Source: a virus. From it: a DNA stretch of 64,000 bases. The notes below the pieces were generated by a model. The model saw only the letters and a program-made list of their open reading frames with translations. It was not told where the DNA came from and did no database searches. Below are positions 56,170-62,693 of this stretch, one piece after another (position 1 is the stretch's first letter; the number at the start of each line of letters is the position of its first letter). The translations under genes and the position numbers were made by a program. Location: the IMG/VR virus record IMGVR_UViG_3300010396_000006, positions 41,648 to 105,647 of that record; one strand, 5' to 3'.

Positions 56170-56445
56170 ATGTCGCGTGCGACGGATCTTGATCGTGACT
56201 CTGTGGAATCGAATCCAGCCAAAGCGATGGGAACTGGGTTCGCGGTAAAACGGGTGCAATCCCCTCCCGTTGGATGGTCGCTCGTTGCATCCAACGAATC
56301 CGCCTGCTGGATGGCCATACGGTCTGATGCGGAAAAGTTCACAGTGAATCCCCGCTTCCATCCATCTTTATTGATTGGAGGGGAGGGGGAGGAACTGTGG
56401 AGACAACTGGACGTCCACCGATCGCTGCGGAATAGTTTGTGGTAG
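56170..56445 (+). CDS. Doubtful 91-residue ORF
   Basis: An ATG frame of 91 codons follows RNA B, without a clear ribosome site. The translation has a possible small domain (GWSLVASNESACWMAIRSDAEKF ... GEELWRQLDVHRSLRNSLW). The DNA also contains a perfect 9-pair hairpin CGTTGGATG/CATCCAACG near 56269-56297. This stretch could therefore be coding or a second structured RNA; neither is secure. Confidence 0.35.
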   Translation: MSRATDLDRDSVESNPAKAMGTGFAVKRVQSPPVGWSLVASNESACWMAIRSDAEKFTVNPRFHPSLLIGGEGEELWRQLDVHRSLRNSLW

Positions 56446-56514
56446 TCTTTTCTCCGAATCTTTCTTCTCTTCAAAGAAGATCAATGATTCCAGTTTGATT
56501 AGGGAAACAACCAG

Positions 56515-56991
56515 ATGGCAATTGAGATTACAGAACAATGGTTGATGGACAATCGAACCGAACGTGGGGCATGGACTCGGGCGCAACTGAAAATCATTGG
56601 CGTTGGATGGCCACCAACGAACGGCTGGAAAAAGCGTGTCATCGGAACATTGATCAGCGACATTGAGGCAAAAGCATTTCGAGATTCACGGGCGATTACT
56701 GGAACGAGTCGCGAACGTCGGAGAACGTGGAGATCACTTCAGTCGACATTGCCAACGGAGCCTGAAGTAAAGCCGAACATTCCGGGTTCTGAAAACATCC
56801 AAGCCAAAAAGACACGAGTCAGTCTGGCCGTTAAAGAACTCCGGTTGGCGCTCGCTGACCTGGGGTCTCCGGATATGAAATTGATCGACGATATGTTGAT
56901 GGCCGTTTTAAGATGGTTAGTCAGTCAAAGACCGACGACTGTTGGCAGGCCAGAGATTTCCATCAATTCACATTCGGAGCAGAGAAAATGA
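56515..56991 (+). CDS. Hypothetical DNA-binding-like protein
   Basis: This 158-residue protein has AGGGAAAC before its ATG. Residues ~5-55 (ITEQWLMDNRTERGAWTRAQLKIIGVGWPPTNGWKKRVIGTLIS) match a motif I have seen attached to HNH/homing-type and other phage DNA-related proteins. A basic stretch (SRERRRTWRS) follows, then a helical C-terminus. It overlaps the next gene by four bases. Confidence 0.6.
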   Translation: MAIEITEQWLMDNRTERGAWTRAQLKIIGVGWPPTNGWKKRVIGTLISDIEAKAFRDSRAITGTSRERRRTWRSLQSTLPTEPEVKPNIPGSENIQAKKTRVSLAVKELRLALADLGSPDMKLIDDMLMAVLRWLVSQRPTTVGRPEISINSHSEQRK

Positions 56992-57221
56992 GCCAATCCG
57001 AAGATCTCGGCGAAACGGTGATTCCATTCGGCAGACACAAGGGCCAGAAGATGTCGGCAATTCAGCGTGACTATCTGGAGTTCATCGTTGAGAATAAATA
57101 TGGACCGCCTCACTGGCTGAAAAAGATTGCGGCGTTTCTGTGGCCGGAAGAAACTGCAAAGTCAGGTCGCAGTCAATCCGAGCGAGACATGGACCGCGAA
57201 TTCAAAGGGATCATCGGATGA
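56988..57221 (+). CDS. DUF3820-like protein
   Basis: This 77-residue protein contains IPFGRHKGQKMSAIQRDYLEFIVE, the F-G-K-x-K-G ... YL-W/F-hallmark of the DUF3820 family, often found beside exonuclease or DNA-processing proteins in phages. The C-terminus is basic. It overlaps the genes on both sides. Confidence 0.65.
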   Translation: MSQSEDLGETVIPFGRHKGQKMSAIQRDYLEFIVENKYGPPHWLKKIAAFLWPEETAKSGRSQSERDMDREFKGIIG

Positions 57222-57448
57222 GAAAATGGAAAACGTGGATCAGGAAACTGCTCAGAAAGCGCCGCCGGCCATTCGCCAAAGGTGATTTCGTTTGGCATCG
57301 CGAATTGGGCCACGGCGGCAGAGTTCAGAGCGCCCTATTGGACGAGGGCAATTGGTACTATTGCGTGGAAATACGATGTCATCCGAGATCAATCCTGGGA
57401 GCCGGTTCGAAAATCGTTGACGAGTGGCGAGACTCGGAGATCCTTTAA
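57218..57448 (+). CDS. Small basic SH3-like protein
   Basis: The 76-residue protein starts on the previous stop. Its first 20 residues are a basic, Trp-containing helix (RKWKTWIRKLLRKRRR). A barrel-like segment follows (FAKGDFVWHRELGHGGRVQSALLDEGNWYYCVEI), similar in style to the other SH3-like units here. It probably contacts nucleic acid or membranes. Confidence 0.6.
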   Translation: MRKWKTWIRKLLRKRRRPFAKGDFVWHRELGHGGRVQSALLDEGNWYYCVEIRCHPRSILGAGSKIVDEWRDSEIL

Positions 57449-57468
57449 AAGCATCAAGGACATTTCGG

Positions 57469-57858
57469 ATGACACAAGACCTATCAACAGCCGTTCAGAC
57501 AGAAATCAAGGCAATCGACAGCGAGAAATTCTTTCAAGCCATCAGGCTGAAAGATTACGTCTGCGTTCAAAACATCGCTGGCGACATCATGATGGTTGTG
57601 TCGAGGGAAGAGTTCCGATTTCAAGGCTGCGACGTCGTAGCGTTTTCTCTGTCGCCTGAACTATTGTTGTCAGTGGGGCCGATGCGAATTCAGTGCAGTT
57701 CGATAGAAACCGCCCGGCAAGTTGCTTCGGAGATCTGGCGACAACTTCAATTCGCGAATGGGACCCATCCATCGCAAACCGTGTATCGAACCGATCGAGG
57801 GAAAGAATTCTCGTTTGATCAACTTCGCCAAACTGGACTGGCTTCGATTCTGTATTGA
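57469..57858 (+). CDS. Hypothetical protein
   Basis: This 129-residue protein starts at ATG 57469 behind AAGGA. An alpha/beta outline is suggested by DYVCVQNIAGDIMMVVSREEF and LLLSVGPMRIQCSSIETARQVASEIWRQLQF. No family is recognised. It lies directly upstream of the tRNA gene. Confidence 0.6.
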   Translation: MTQDLSTAVQTEIKAIDSEKFFQAIRLKDYVCVQNIAGDIMMVVSREEFRFQGCDVVAFSLSPELLLSVGPMRIQCSSIETARQVASEIWRQLQFANGTHPSQTVYRTDRGKEFSFDQLRQTGLASILY

Positions 57859-57863
57859 AAAAT

Positions 57864-57935
57864 GCGAGAGTAGCTCAATGGTAGAGCAGGCAACTCATAA
57901 TTGTTTTGTTGGAGGTTCGAATCCTCCCTCTCGCA
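57864..57935 (+). tRNA. tRNA with anticodon CAT (Met or lysidine-type Ile)
   Basis: The 72-base cloverleaf has acceptor GCGAGAG/CTCTCGC, D arm GCTC/GAGC with AATGGTA loop, anticodon stem GGCAA/TTGTT with loop CTCATAA, and T arm GGAGG/CCTCC with TTCGAAT. The discriminator base is A and CCA is not encoded. CAT could read AUG (elongator Met) or, if modified to lysidine, AUA. No initiator features (three G-C pairs in the anticodon stem) are present. Confidence 0.95.
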
Positions 57936-57943
57936 ATCGACTC

Positions 57944-58013
57944 GGGAAGTCTCGTTGCTCGTCAGTGCATCGAGTTTGATCCATGTTGGTTCAATTGGCG
58001 AGACTTCCCTTTT
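57944..58013 (+). terminator. Long-loop terminator-like inverted repeat after the tRNA
   Basis: The 11-base arms GGGAAGTCTCG and CGAGACTTCCC pair perfectly over a 44-base loop and are followed by TTTT. It could terminate the tRNA transcript or mark an insertion border. Confidence 0.6.
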
Positions 58014-58032
58014 GAAATAGAAAGCTGATTCG

Positions 58033-58245
58033 ATGAACTACTTGATCGGCGATGTTGTCACATGGCTTGAGAATCCGCATCCCGGCCTTGCGGGAGGAAG
58101 CAACATAGAATTCTCGGGGCGAGTGATCGGACTGGATCGTGAAAATCTCATGCTATCAGTCTGGCCATCCGAAGACTGTTCAATCATTGATCGAGACGTC
58201 GTCGTGTTCTTGAAATGGGTCGGCGATCACTTTGAGAGATTCTGA
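58033..58245 (+). CDS. Small beta-rich protein
   Basis: This 70-residue protein is SH3-like in composition (YLIGDVVTWLENPHPGLAGG ... FSGRVIGLDRENLMLSVW). GAAAGC lies before the ATG. The function is unknown. Confidence 0.6.
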   Translation: MNYLIGDVVTWLENPHPGLAGGSNIEFSGRVIGLDRENLMLSVWPSEDCSIIDRDVVVFLKWVGDHFERF

Positions 58246-58314
58246 CCGTTTTTGTGTCCCTTGTTTCCCTTTCTTGTCTCCCTTGTTGGAAAATCCAAGA
58301 AAAAGGCTTGCAAT

Positions 58315-58518
58315 ATGCCGGATAAATGGCCAGACAAACCAGACGGTCCCGGATGGTTCTGGGTGGGAAGTTCACCCGCGACTCAACCGGTTATCGTTCG
58401 AGTGTTCGAGACATCTCGGGGCCTGATGTTCAATGACACGGCTCATGGCGGTGGACACGTTCAAGATCTGTCGTGCGCCAGATGGAAGCGAATTCCACAA
58501 GAGGAATTTCAAGAATGA
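58315..58518 (+). CDS. Hypothetical protein
   Basis: This 67-residue protein starts at ATG 58315 with AAAGG eight bases upstream. PDKPDGPGWFWVGSSPATQPVIVRVFE suggests a small beta domain. Its stop overlaps the next start. Confidence 0.55.
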   Translation: MPDKWPDKPDGPGWFWVGSSPATQPVIVRVFETSRGLMFNDTAHGGGHVQDLSCARWKRIPQEEFQE

Positions 58519-58832
58519 CTGAAGATCAAGATCAAGAACACGAATTCGAAATGGTAATGCCATTCTGGATTGATACGGATGCCTATTCTCAACGAGATCG
58601 AGAGATGTTCACCGCGGGCGTTGAGTTCGAACAGGTTCGTCAACATTTCAGCAATCCGTCATTCACTGGAACAACGATCCTGAGAGAAAACGAGTCTCGG
58701 ATTCGGATGATGGCCGGGCACCTCGGCAGAGCGGTCAAGATCAGTCCATGCGAACCGGAGCATGATCCAGATGGAACATGGTCATACCTAGAAGTAGCGC
58801 CTGATCTGCAAGAAGGAAAATCAGATGATTGA
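58515..58832 (+). CDS. Acidic hypothetical protein
   Basis: This 105-residue acidic protein begins on the previous stop. It is rich in Asp/Glu at the start (EDQDQEHEFEMVMPF), has an aromatic helix in the middle and ends acidic. The middle (DREMFTAGVEFEQVRQHF) resembles a short phage motif of unknown role. It overlaps the next gene by eight bases. Confidence 0.6.
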   Translation: MTEDQDQEHEFEMVMPFWIDTDAYSQRDREMFTAGVEFEQVRQHFSNPSFTGTTILRENESRIRMMAGHLGRAVKISPCEPEHDPDGTWSYLEVAPDLQEGKSDD

Positions 58833-59031
58833 AATCGGGTTCGTGTTGTTGCTTGTCATCGTCTGCGGAATCGTCTGGCTCAAGTTCCGCAAACATCCTC
58901 CAATGTCATTGGAAGATCAGATTGAAGAAGCGATGGTCTTAGGGTGCTGGCGCACCGGCAAGACGCTCATTGGCAATCTGAATGATCGCGGAGAACTCAA
59001 GATCACTGTCATTGAGGATGACGAATCGTGA
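58825..59031 (+). CDS. Small membrane protein
   Basis: This 68-residue protein has an N-terminal membrane helix (residues ~2-20, IEIGFVLLLVIVCGIVWL) followed by KFRK and a small soluble part (GCWRTGKTLIGNLNDRGELKITVI). The N-terminus is therefore predicted outside, the rest inside. The function is unknown. Confidence 0.6.
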   Translation: MIEIGFVLLLVIVCGIVWLKFRKHPPMSLEDQIEEAMVLGCWRTGKTLIGNLNDRGELKITVIEDDES

Positions 59032-59210
59032 CGATCCAAGAAGTTCTTGACGAGATCGAAAAACAAAAACGGACCTATCGGCAATCGATGGCCAATAAGT
59101 CCGCTGATGAGCAAGAATATTTCAGGTGTTCCTGCGATGCTCTATTGAGAATTGAGAACTGGATCACGGAACAACTGAGAGTCGAGAAGCTTCTGGAATC
59201 GTTGCCGTGA
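59028..59210 (+). CDS. Small helical protein
   Basis: This 60-residue protein starts at GTG 59028 on the previous stop. It forms a charged helix (TIQEVLDEIEKQKRTYRQS) with two cysteines in the centre and ends next to the convergent minus-strand gene. Confidence 0.55.
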   Translation: MTIQEVLDEIEKQKRTYRQSMANKSADEQEYFRCSCDALLRIENWITEQLRVEKLLESLP

Positions 59211-59393
59211 TCACTTACCGTCGTTGATCTGTGCCGACAGTACGTCGTGTTTCTCTTTCCATCGGTCGGCATTCGCCTGGGCAACGGCCGCATCCGCTTT
59301 CGCCTGATCCGCTCCAATCTTCGCAATCGTGATATTGACGCTGTGATGAACGACTCCCGCCACGACAACGCCAATCAAAATCCCTGTCAACAT
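59211..59393 (-). CDS. Minus-strand membrane/coiled-coil protein
   Basis: The 60-residue protein is encoded on the minus strand, with GGGAGG seven bases before its ATG. A single membrane helix (LTGILIGVVVAGVVHHSVNI) is followed by a coiled coil rich in Ala, Gln and Lys (AKADAAVAQANADRWKEKHD). This is the outline of an inner-membrane spanin, though the usual length is greater and no outer partner is seen. It is one of two minus-strand protein genes in the window. Confidence 0.7.
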   Translation of the reverse strand: MLTGILIGVVVAGVVHHSVNITIAKIGADQAKADAAVAQANADRWKEKHDVLSAQINDGK

Positions 59394-59511
59394 GAAAACC
59401 TCCCATTCGCTTGAGTGAAAACTGAAAGCCCGGCAAGATTCTACGCCAGCCGATGGACGCCTGCGAACTGAAATCGACGTCAGAATCCGGCATCCCGAAA
59501 GAAATTTACGA

Positions 59512-59558
59512 AAATCAGTAAGATTTCAGTAGACAGAATCAAAAACTGTCGATAGACT
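59512..59558 (+). promoter_or_regulatory. Promoter with A/T dyad, P59.5
   Basis: AAATCAGTAAGATTT (59512-59526) is followed by TAGACA (59530-59535), a 17-base spacer and TAGACT (59553-59558). The region is divergent: the minus-strand gene at 59211 starts 120 bases upstream. Confidence 0.65.
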
Positions 59559-59571
59559 CTGAATCAGTTCG

Positions 59572-59591
59572 CGGTTGTCAGTAACCAGCCG
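59572..59591 (+). promoter_or_regulatory. 5'-end CAGTAAC stem-loop, copy 5
   Basis: CGGTTG/CAGCCG (6 pairs with one wobble) encloses TCAGTAAC. It lies 20 bases after the -10 and ~50 bases before the start codon at 59643. Confidence 0.6.
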
Positions 59592-59642
59592 TGTGACAAA
59601 TCTGACCGCCTGAGAGTAGGCCATAAACTGGAGTCGTGAATC

Positions 59643-59831
59643 ATGTCGACAACCGTTTCTTCCGAACAAGCCACGGTCGAAGTTTCATTTCCGAAATTGG
59701 GGTGGATTCGATTTTCTGCCGGAGATGGGATGTATAACCGCTGCGACCTGATGATCAAGAGAGCGGCGTTCATTTGGAAATGCGTTAAGAAACACGGCAA
59801 CTATGTGATCGTCCCCAGCAAGTGGGAATGA
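59643..59831 (+). CDS. Small hypothetical protein
   Basis: This 62-residue protein is the first gene after a CAGTAAC leader. It has a beta-like core (ATVEVSFPKLGWIRFSAGDGMY) and a basic end (KCVKKHGNYVIVPSKWE). GGAGTCGTGAATC precedes the ATG. The function is unknown. Confidence 0.6.
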   Translation: MSTTVSSEQATVEVSFPKLGWIRFSAGDGMYNRCDLMIKRAAFIWKCVKKHGNYVIVPSKWE

Positions 59832-59874
59832 ATCCGAGTCGTCAGTTTCTATTCAACACCAAAGGAATCAATCC

Positions 59875-60600
59875 ATGTGCGCCACTGAAAAGATGGTTGT
59901 CGTTCACAAGTGGGAAGACAAAGGCGTCGGCAAGGCCCCCTTCCGTCTGGTTGGCTTCATCTCGATGCCTAATCTCGAATCATTTGGGACGAATGTCGAA
60001 GGCTACAACAATGCGATGATCGAAGCATGGCATGTCGCCAGATCGCACGGTGTTCGACTCGGTTCTTGCGACGTCTGCGGAACAGGGATTCACAATCATT
60101 ATGTGATCCAAGAGGCTGGCGGCAAGCGATTCGTTGTCGGCTGCGATTGCGTGGCGAAGACCGACGATTCCAAACTGATCACCGCTGTTGAAAATGACAG
60201 GCGAGTTCGCGATCGAGCCAAACGACGGGCTGCCAGTGAGGTCAAGTATGCCGCTGAACGTCAACGACGAATTGATGCCGAACAGACCGAACGGTCCGCG
60301 AACGGCGGCAAGACTCTGCGAGAAATCGATGAAGAATCACGACAGGCCGCATTGATCGTTGCTCGCGAAAAGTATCAGAAAGAAAACTGGTGGCTGATTC
60401 ATATCATCCAAGGCATGTCGGGCGAGTTCATTCAATCGATGACCGATAAGCTCTGTGAAGGTCCAATAAGTGGCCTGTCTGACCGATGCGTCTCGATCCT
60501 GCGAGATATCTACGGCAAAGCCCACGGACGATCGAACAGCAAGAAATACGATGCCGCTGTGGAAGTCTTCAATTCTTATCTGCCGGAGTCCGTGGAATGA
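59875..60600 (+). CDS. Zinc-finger phage protein
   Basis: This 241-residue protein shows CDVCGTGIHNHYVIQEAGGKRFVVGCDCVAKT (residues ~64-95, here split for length: CDVCGTGIHNHY then GKRFVVGCDCVAKT), a zinc-finger block found in many phage and plasmid proteins of unknown activity. A long charged helix (~100-145) and a helical end follow. The last 31 coding bases (60554-60584) are repeated at 61206. Confidence 0.65.
   Translation: MCATEKMVVVHKWEDKGVGKAPFRLVGFISMPNLESFGTNVEGYNNAMIEAWHVARSHGVRLGSCDVCGTGIHNHYVIQEAGGKRFVVGCDCVAKTDDSKLITAVENDRRVRDRAKRRAASEVKYAAERQRRIDAEQTERSANGGKTLREIDEESRQAALIVAREKYQKENWWLIHIIQGMSGEFIQSMTDKLCEGPISGLSDRCVSILRDIYGKAHGRSNSKKYDAAVEVFNSYLPESVE
60554..60584 (+). repeat. 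31-base direct repeat R3, copy 1
   Basis: These 31 bases, within the 3' end of the gene at 59875, are identical to 61206-61236. The two copies bracket the gene at 60597. Confidence 0.85.
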
Positions 60601-61202
60601 AAACCAAAGCGACTCATACCGGAACCTGTCAAATCTGTGGACGAACGCAAAAGCTTCCCAGTGGAATGTTGTCGCTGCACGGCTATACGAAGGAATGGGG
60701 ATTCTTTTCCGGCACATGTTCCGGATCGTCTCACCTGCCGTTTGAACAGTCGATCTCATTGATTGCCGATGCCATCGAAAAGGCGTCGAAGCAACTTAGT
60801 GATCTGTCGGCCGAAAGTCTCGCTTGGAAGAACGGGAAACAACTCGATGGGAATCTGGCATGGAAGCATGTTTACGTCTCTCGCAATCGATTCGAGAGAG
60901 GTCAATACGTTTGGCAGCATGTTCAAGTAATCTCGGAACAGTTTAAACCGATTTCGTTCTCCGGTAATCCAGTGACGCTTTACAGCTATGCGGAAATTGA
61001 CGCGGACGGTAAACCCGGCAAGCCGGAGCGGTTCTATCCGAGCGGAGTGGTGGAATCGATCGATGCTGTACGGCGGCAACTCAATTCCCAATATGCGGAG
61101 CAACATCTCGACAAGCGAGTCGCGGGTCTTGATCGATACGTAAAATGGCAGCAAATGAGAATCAAAGACTGGAAACCGTCTGAACTGAAGCCAGTTGAAT
61201 GA
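60597..61202 (+). CDS. Cysteine-containing phage protein (HGYTxxWGFFxG type)
   Basis: This 201-residue protein starts on the previous stop. TGTCQICGRTQKLPSG (residues ~7-22) is followed by LSLHGYTKEWGFFSGTCSGSSHLPFEQS, a combination I recall in phage proteins of unknown activity. A helical middle and a basic C-terminus follow (RYVKWQQMRIKDWKP). It is flanked by R3 on both sides, implying insertion or exchange as a unit. Confidence 0.65.
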   Translation: MKTKATHTGTCQICGRTQKLPSGMLSLHGYTKEWGFFSGTCSGSSHLPFEQSISLIADAIEKASKQLSDLSAESLAWKNGKQLDGNLAWKHVYVSRNRFERGQYVWQHVQVISEQFKPISFSGNPVTLYSYAEIDADGKPGKPERFYPSGVVESIDAVRRQLNSQYAEQHLDKRVAGLDRYVKWQQMRIKDWKPSELKPVE

Positions 61203-61205
61203 CAT

Positions 61206-61236
61206 CCGCTGTGGAAGTCTTCAATTCTTATCTGCC
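61206..61236 (+). repeat. 31-base direct repeat R3, copy 2
   Basis: The bases are identical to 60554-60584. This copy is a fragment of the gene end at 59875 left after the inserted gene. Confidence 0.85.
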
Positions 61237-61253
61237 AACCGAGGAAGAATGAT
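61236..61253 (+). repeat. 18-base repeat R4, copy 1 (ribosome site)
   Basis: The 18 bases, including GAGGAAG and the start region, are identical to 62354-62371. Confidence 0.75.
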
Positions 61254-61581
61254 GACACCGGAAGACATTATGAGAACGGTTGATGAAGTCGAAAGGCGAT
61301 GGCGAAGCCGTACCCCGGCAAGATCGGTTCTTGATGCCAATGCGTCATATCGGGTGGCGATGTCTGAGACGATTCAATGGGGAAATCAAAACGGAATCAA
61401 AGTCGACAGGATGGACATCAATCTACAAGTCGAGATGACGAAGATGTTTTTTCGATTGCGTCGGGAATTCCCAAATGAGGTATGGGATCACTTGAACGCG
61501 GCGACAAGGACATTGTGTAAGCGACATGGAATTCCAATCCCAAGAAAATCAAATCGAGGCCCACATGCGAATCATCAATGA
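61249..61581 (+). CDS. Hypothetical helical protein
   Basis: This 110-residue protein starts behind GAGGAAG (repeat R4). It is helical and basic (TVDEVERRWRSRTPARSVLDANASYRVAM). It overlaps the next gene by 17 bases. The function is unknown. Confidence 0.6.
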   Translation: MMTPEDIMRTVDEVERRWRSRTPARSVLDANASYRVAMSETIQWGNQNGIKVDRMDINLQVEMTKMFFRLRREFPNEVWDHLNAATRTLCKRHGIPIPRKSNRGPHANHQ

Positions 61582-62131
61582 AACGAAGTGGAAGACGGAA
61601 CATCTGCGAGAATTCGTCCGGCGCATCGTCCCGAATGAACTCGACCCCGAAAAGCGAAAGGGTGTCGTGATCCGGTTCGTGAACGCCAGAAACCGCGGCG
61701 TCTCAGGTTGGGCCTACCGTAACAGCCGAAGATGCCGGATCATTGTTCCAAAGCCGGGGAGCAAGATTGAACATCTCAAAGAAGCCTTGGCCAAGGTCAT
61801 CGCCCACGAACTGGCTCATCTTCAGGGCCGACCCGGTGGACGTTCCAGTGAACTTAACATGCGAGGATCAGACCGCTACGGCTATCGCGGCGATTACGTG
61901 ACGTATTACGCATGGGCGAAGGAACTGCCGCTAGAACCGCAAGAGGAACAACACAAAGCGAAGCCGGCGACAGACGACAAGTACGCTGTGGAAATCGCTC
62001 GGATGGAGAAGCTGATGTCTGGTTGGGAACGTCGCAAGAAGCGAGCAGAAACCGCGATCAAGAAATATGCTCGCAAGATCAAATATCGACAGGGCCGATT
62101 GGCGGCGTGTCGATCAACGAAGGCGGAATAA
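61565..62131 (+). CDS. SprT-like zinc metalloprotease
   Basis: This 188-residue protein has GAGG before its ATG. KVIAHELAHLQGR (residues ~78-90) is a zincin H-E-x-x-H motif in the context of SprT/Wss1-like or phage metalloproteases; HLQGRPG extends it. The preceding part is beta-rich (GVVIRFVNARNRGVSGWAYRNSRRCRIIVPKPG) and the C-terminal ~70 residues form a basic coiled coil (EIARMEKLMSGWERRKKRAETAIKKYARK). Targets could include DNA-bound proteins, but this is inference. Confidence 0.7.
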   Translation: MRIINETKWKTEHLREFVRRIVPNELDPEKRKGVVIRFVNARNRGVSGWAYRNSRRCRIIVPKPGSKIEHLKEALAKVIAHELAHLQGRPGGRSSELNMRGSDRYGYRGDYVTYYAWAKELPLEPQEEQHKAKPATDDKYAVEIARMEKLMSGWERRKKRAETAIKKYARKIKYRQGRLAACRSTKAE

Positions 62132-62370
62132 TGAATCCGAACAATGGGAATCGTGGCGGCTGTTATCGGACAATCCGGCAACAGTCGCCGCTGATGTAAG
62201 TCGTCTCGTCCTGTCTGTGCGGCGCGTCGAGATATACCGGCTACATTCCCAAATGCCGAAAGCTGATCCTGTCTTGTGGCCATGTCGCCTATCAGAAGGC
62301 CAGCGTTCCAGTTCAAAAACGAGTGCGGTGTCGAGACTGCCTCAATAAGAAATCAACCGAGGAAGAATGA
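62131..62370 (+). pseudogene. Small zinc-finger ORF interrupted by an in-frame TAA
   Basis: From ATG 62131 (overlapping the previous stop) the frame has 22 codons, a TAA at 62197, then stays open to 62370: VVSSCLCGASRYTGYIPKCRKLI..., SCGHVAYQKAS..., RCRDCLNKK. The second part is a good zinc-finger protein with no start codon, so the gene seems broken or its start has been lost. Confidence 0.5.
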
Positions 62371-62371
62371 T
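62354..62371 (+). repeat. 18-base repeat R4, copy 2
   Basis: The bases are identical to 61236-61253. They again supply the ribosome site of the next gene. Confidence 0.75.
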
Positions 62372-62372
62372 C

Positions 62373-62681
62373 ATGCCGAAAAAAGAAACAGCCGAGGCAA
62401 AGCACACAGCCGGCCCGTGGTTCTTCAAGGAAGGGAATCGCGAAAATCATGCGATGTCAACAATCGTCCTACAGAAAGACATGGATTTCCAAATCGGATT
62501 CGCCATCTGCGAATCAAGGAACGCGAGCCAGCGAGCCGAAGACATCGCCAATGCCCGACTGATGGCGGCGTCACCTGATCTACTCAAAGCCTGTCAAGAA
62601 GTGATGCCAGCCCTGCAACGGGCGAAGTTGAGTGTTCTGGCCTGTTTAGTTCAGGACGCCATCGACAAGGCGACGAAATAG
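62373..62681 (+). CDS. Phage protein of the TAGPW/ANARLMAASPDLL type
   Basis: This 102-residue protein carries AKHTAGPWFFKEG at the start and EDIANARLMAASPDLLKACQEV later. Both motifs define a very common phage family of unknown function. GAGGAAG lies upstream; ATG 62367 is an alternative start. Confidence 0.75.
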   Translation: MPKKETAEAKHTAGPWFFKEGNRENHAMSTIVLQKDMDFQIGFAICESRNASQRAEDIANARLMAASPDLLKACQEVMPALQRAKLSVLACLVQDAIDKATK

Positions 62682-62693
62682 GAATCTCAGATC

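Noticed and set aside
56240-56300. A second tRNA-like element
   Set aside because: GGTGCAATCCCC resembles a T arm, but no acceptor, D or anticodon stems can be drawn around it.
62067-62348. A 93-codon plus-strand frame
   Set aside because: It overlaps the metalloprotease end and runs across a stretch whose other frame encodes a cysteine-rich zinc-finger pattern. It has no good start.
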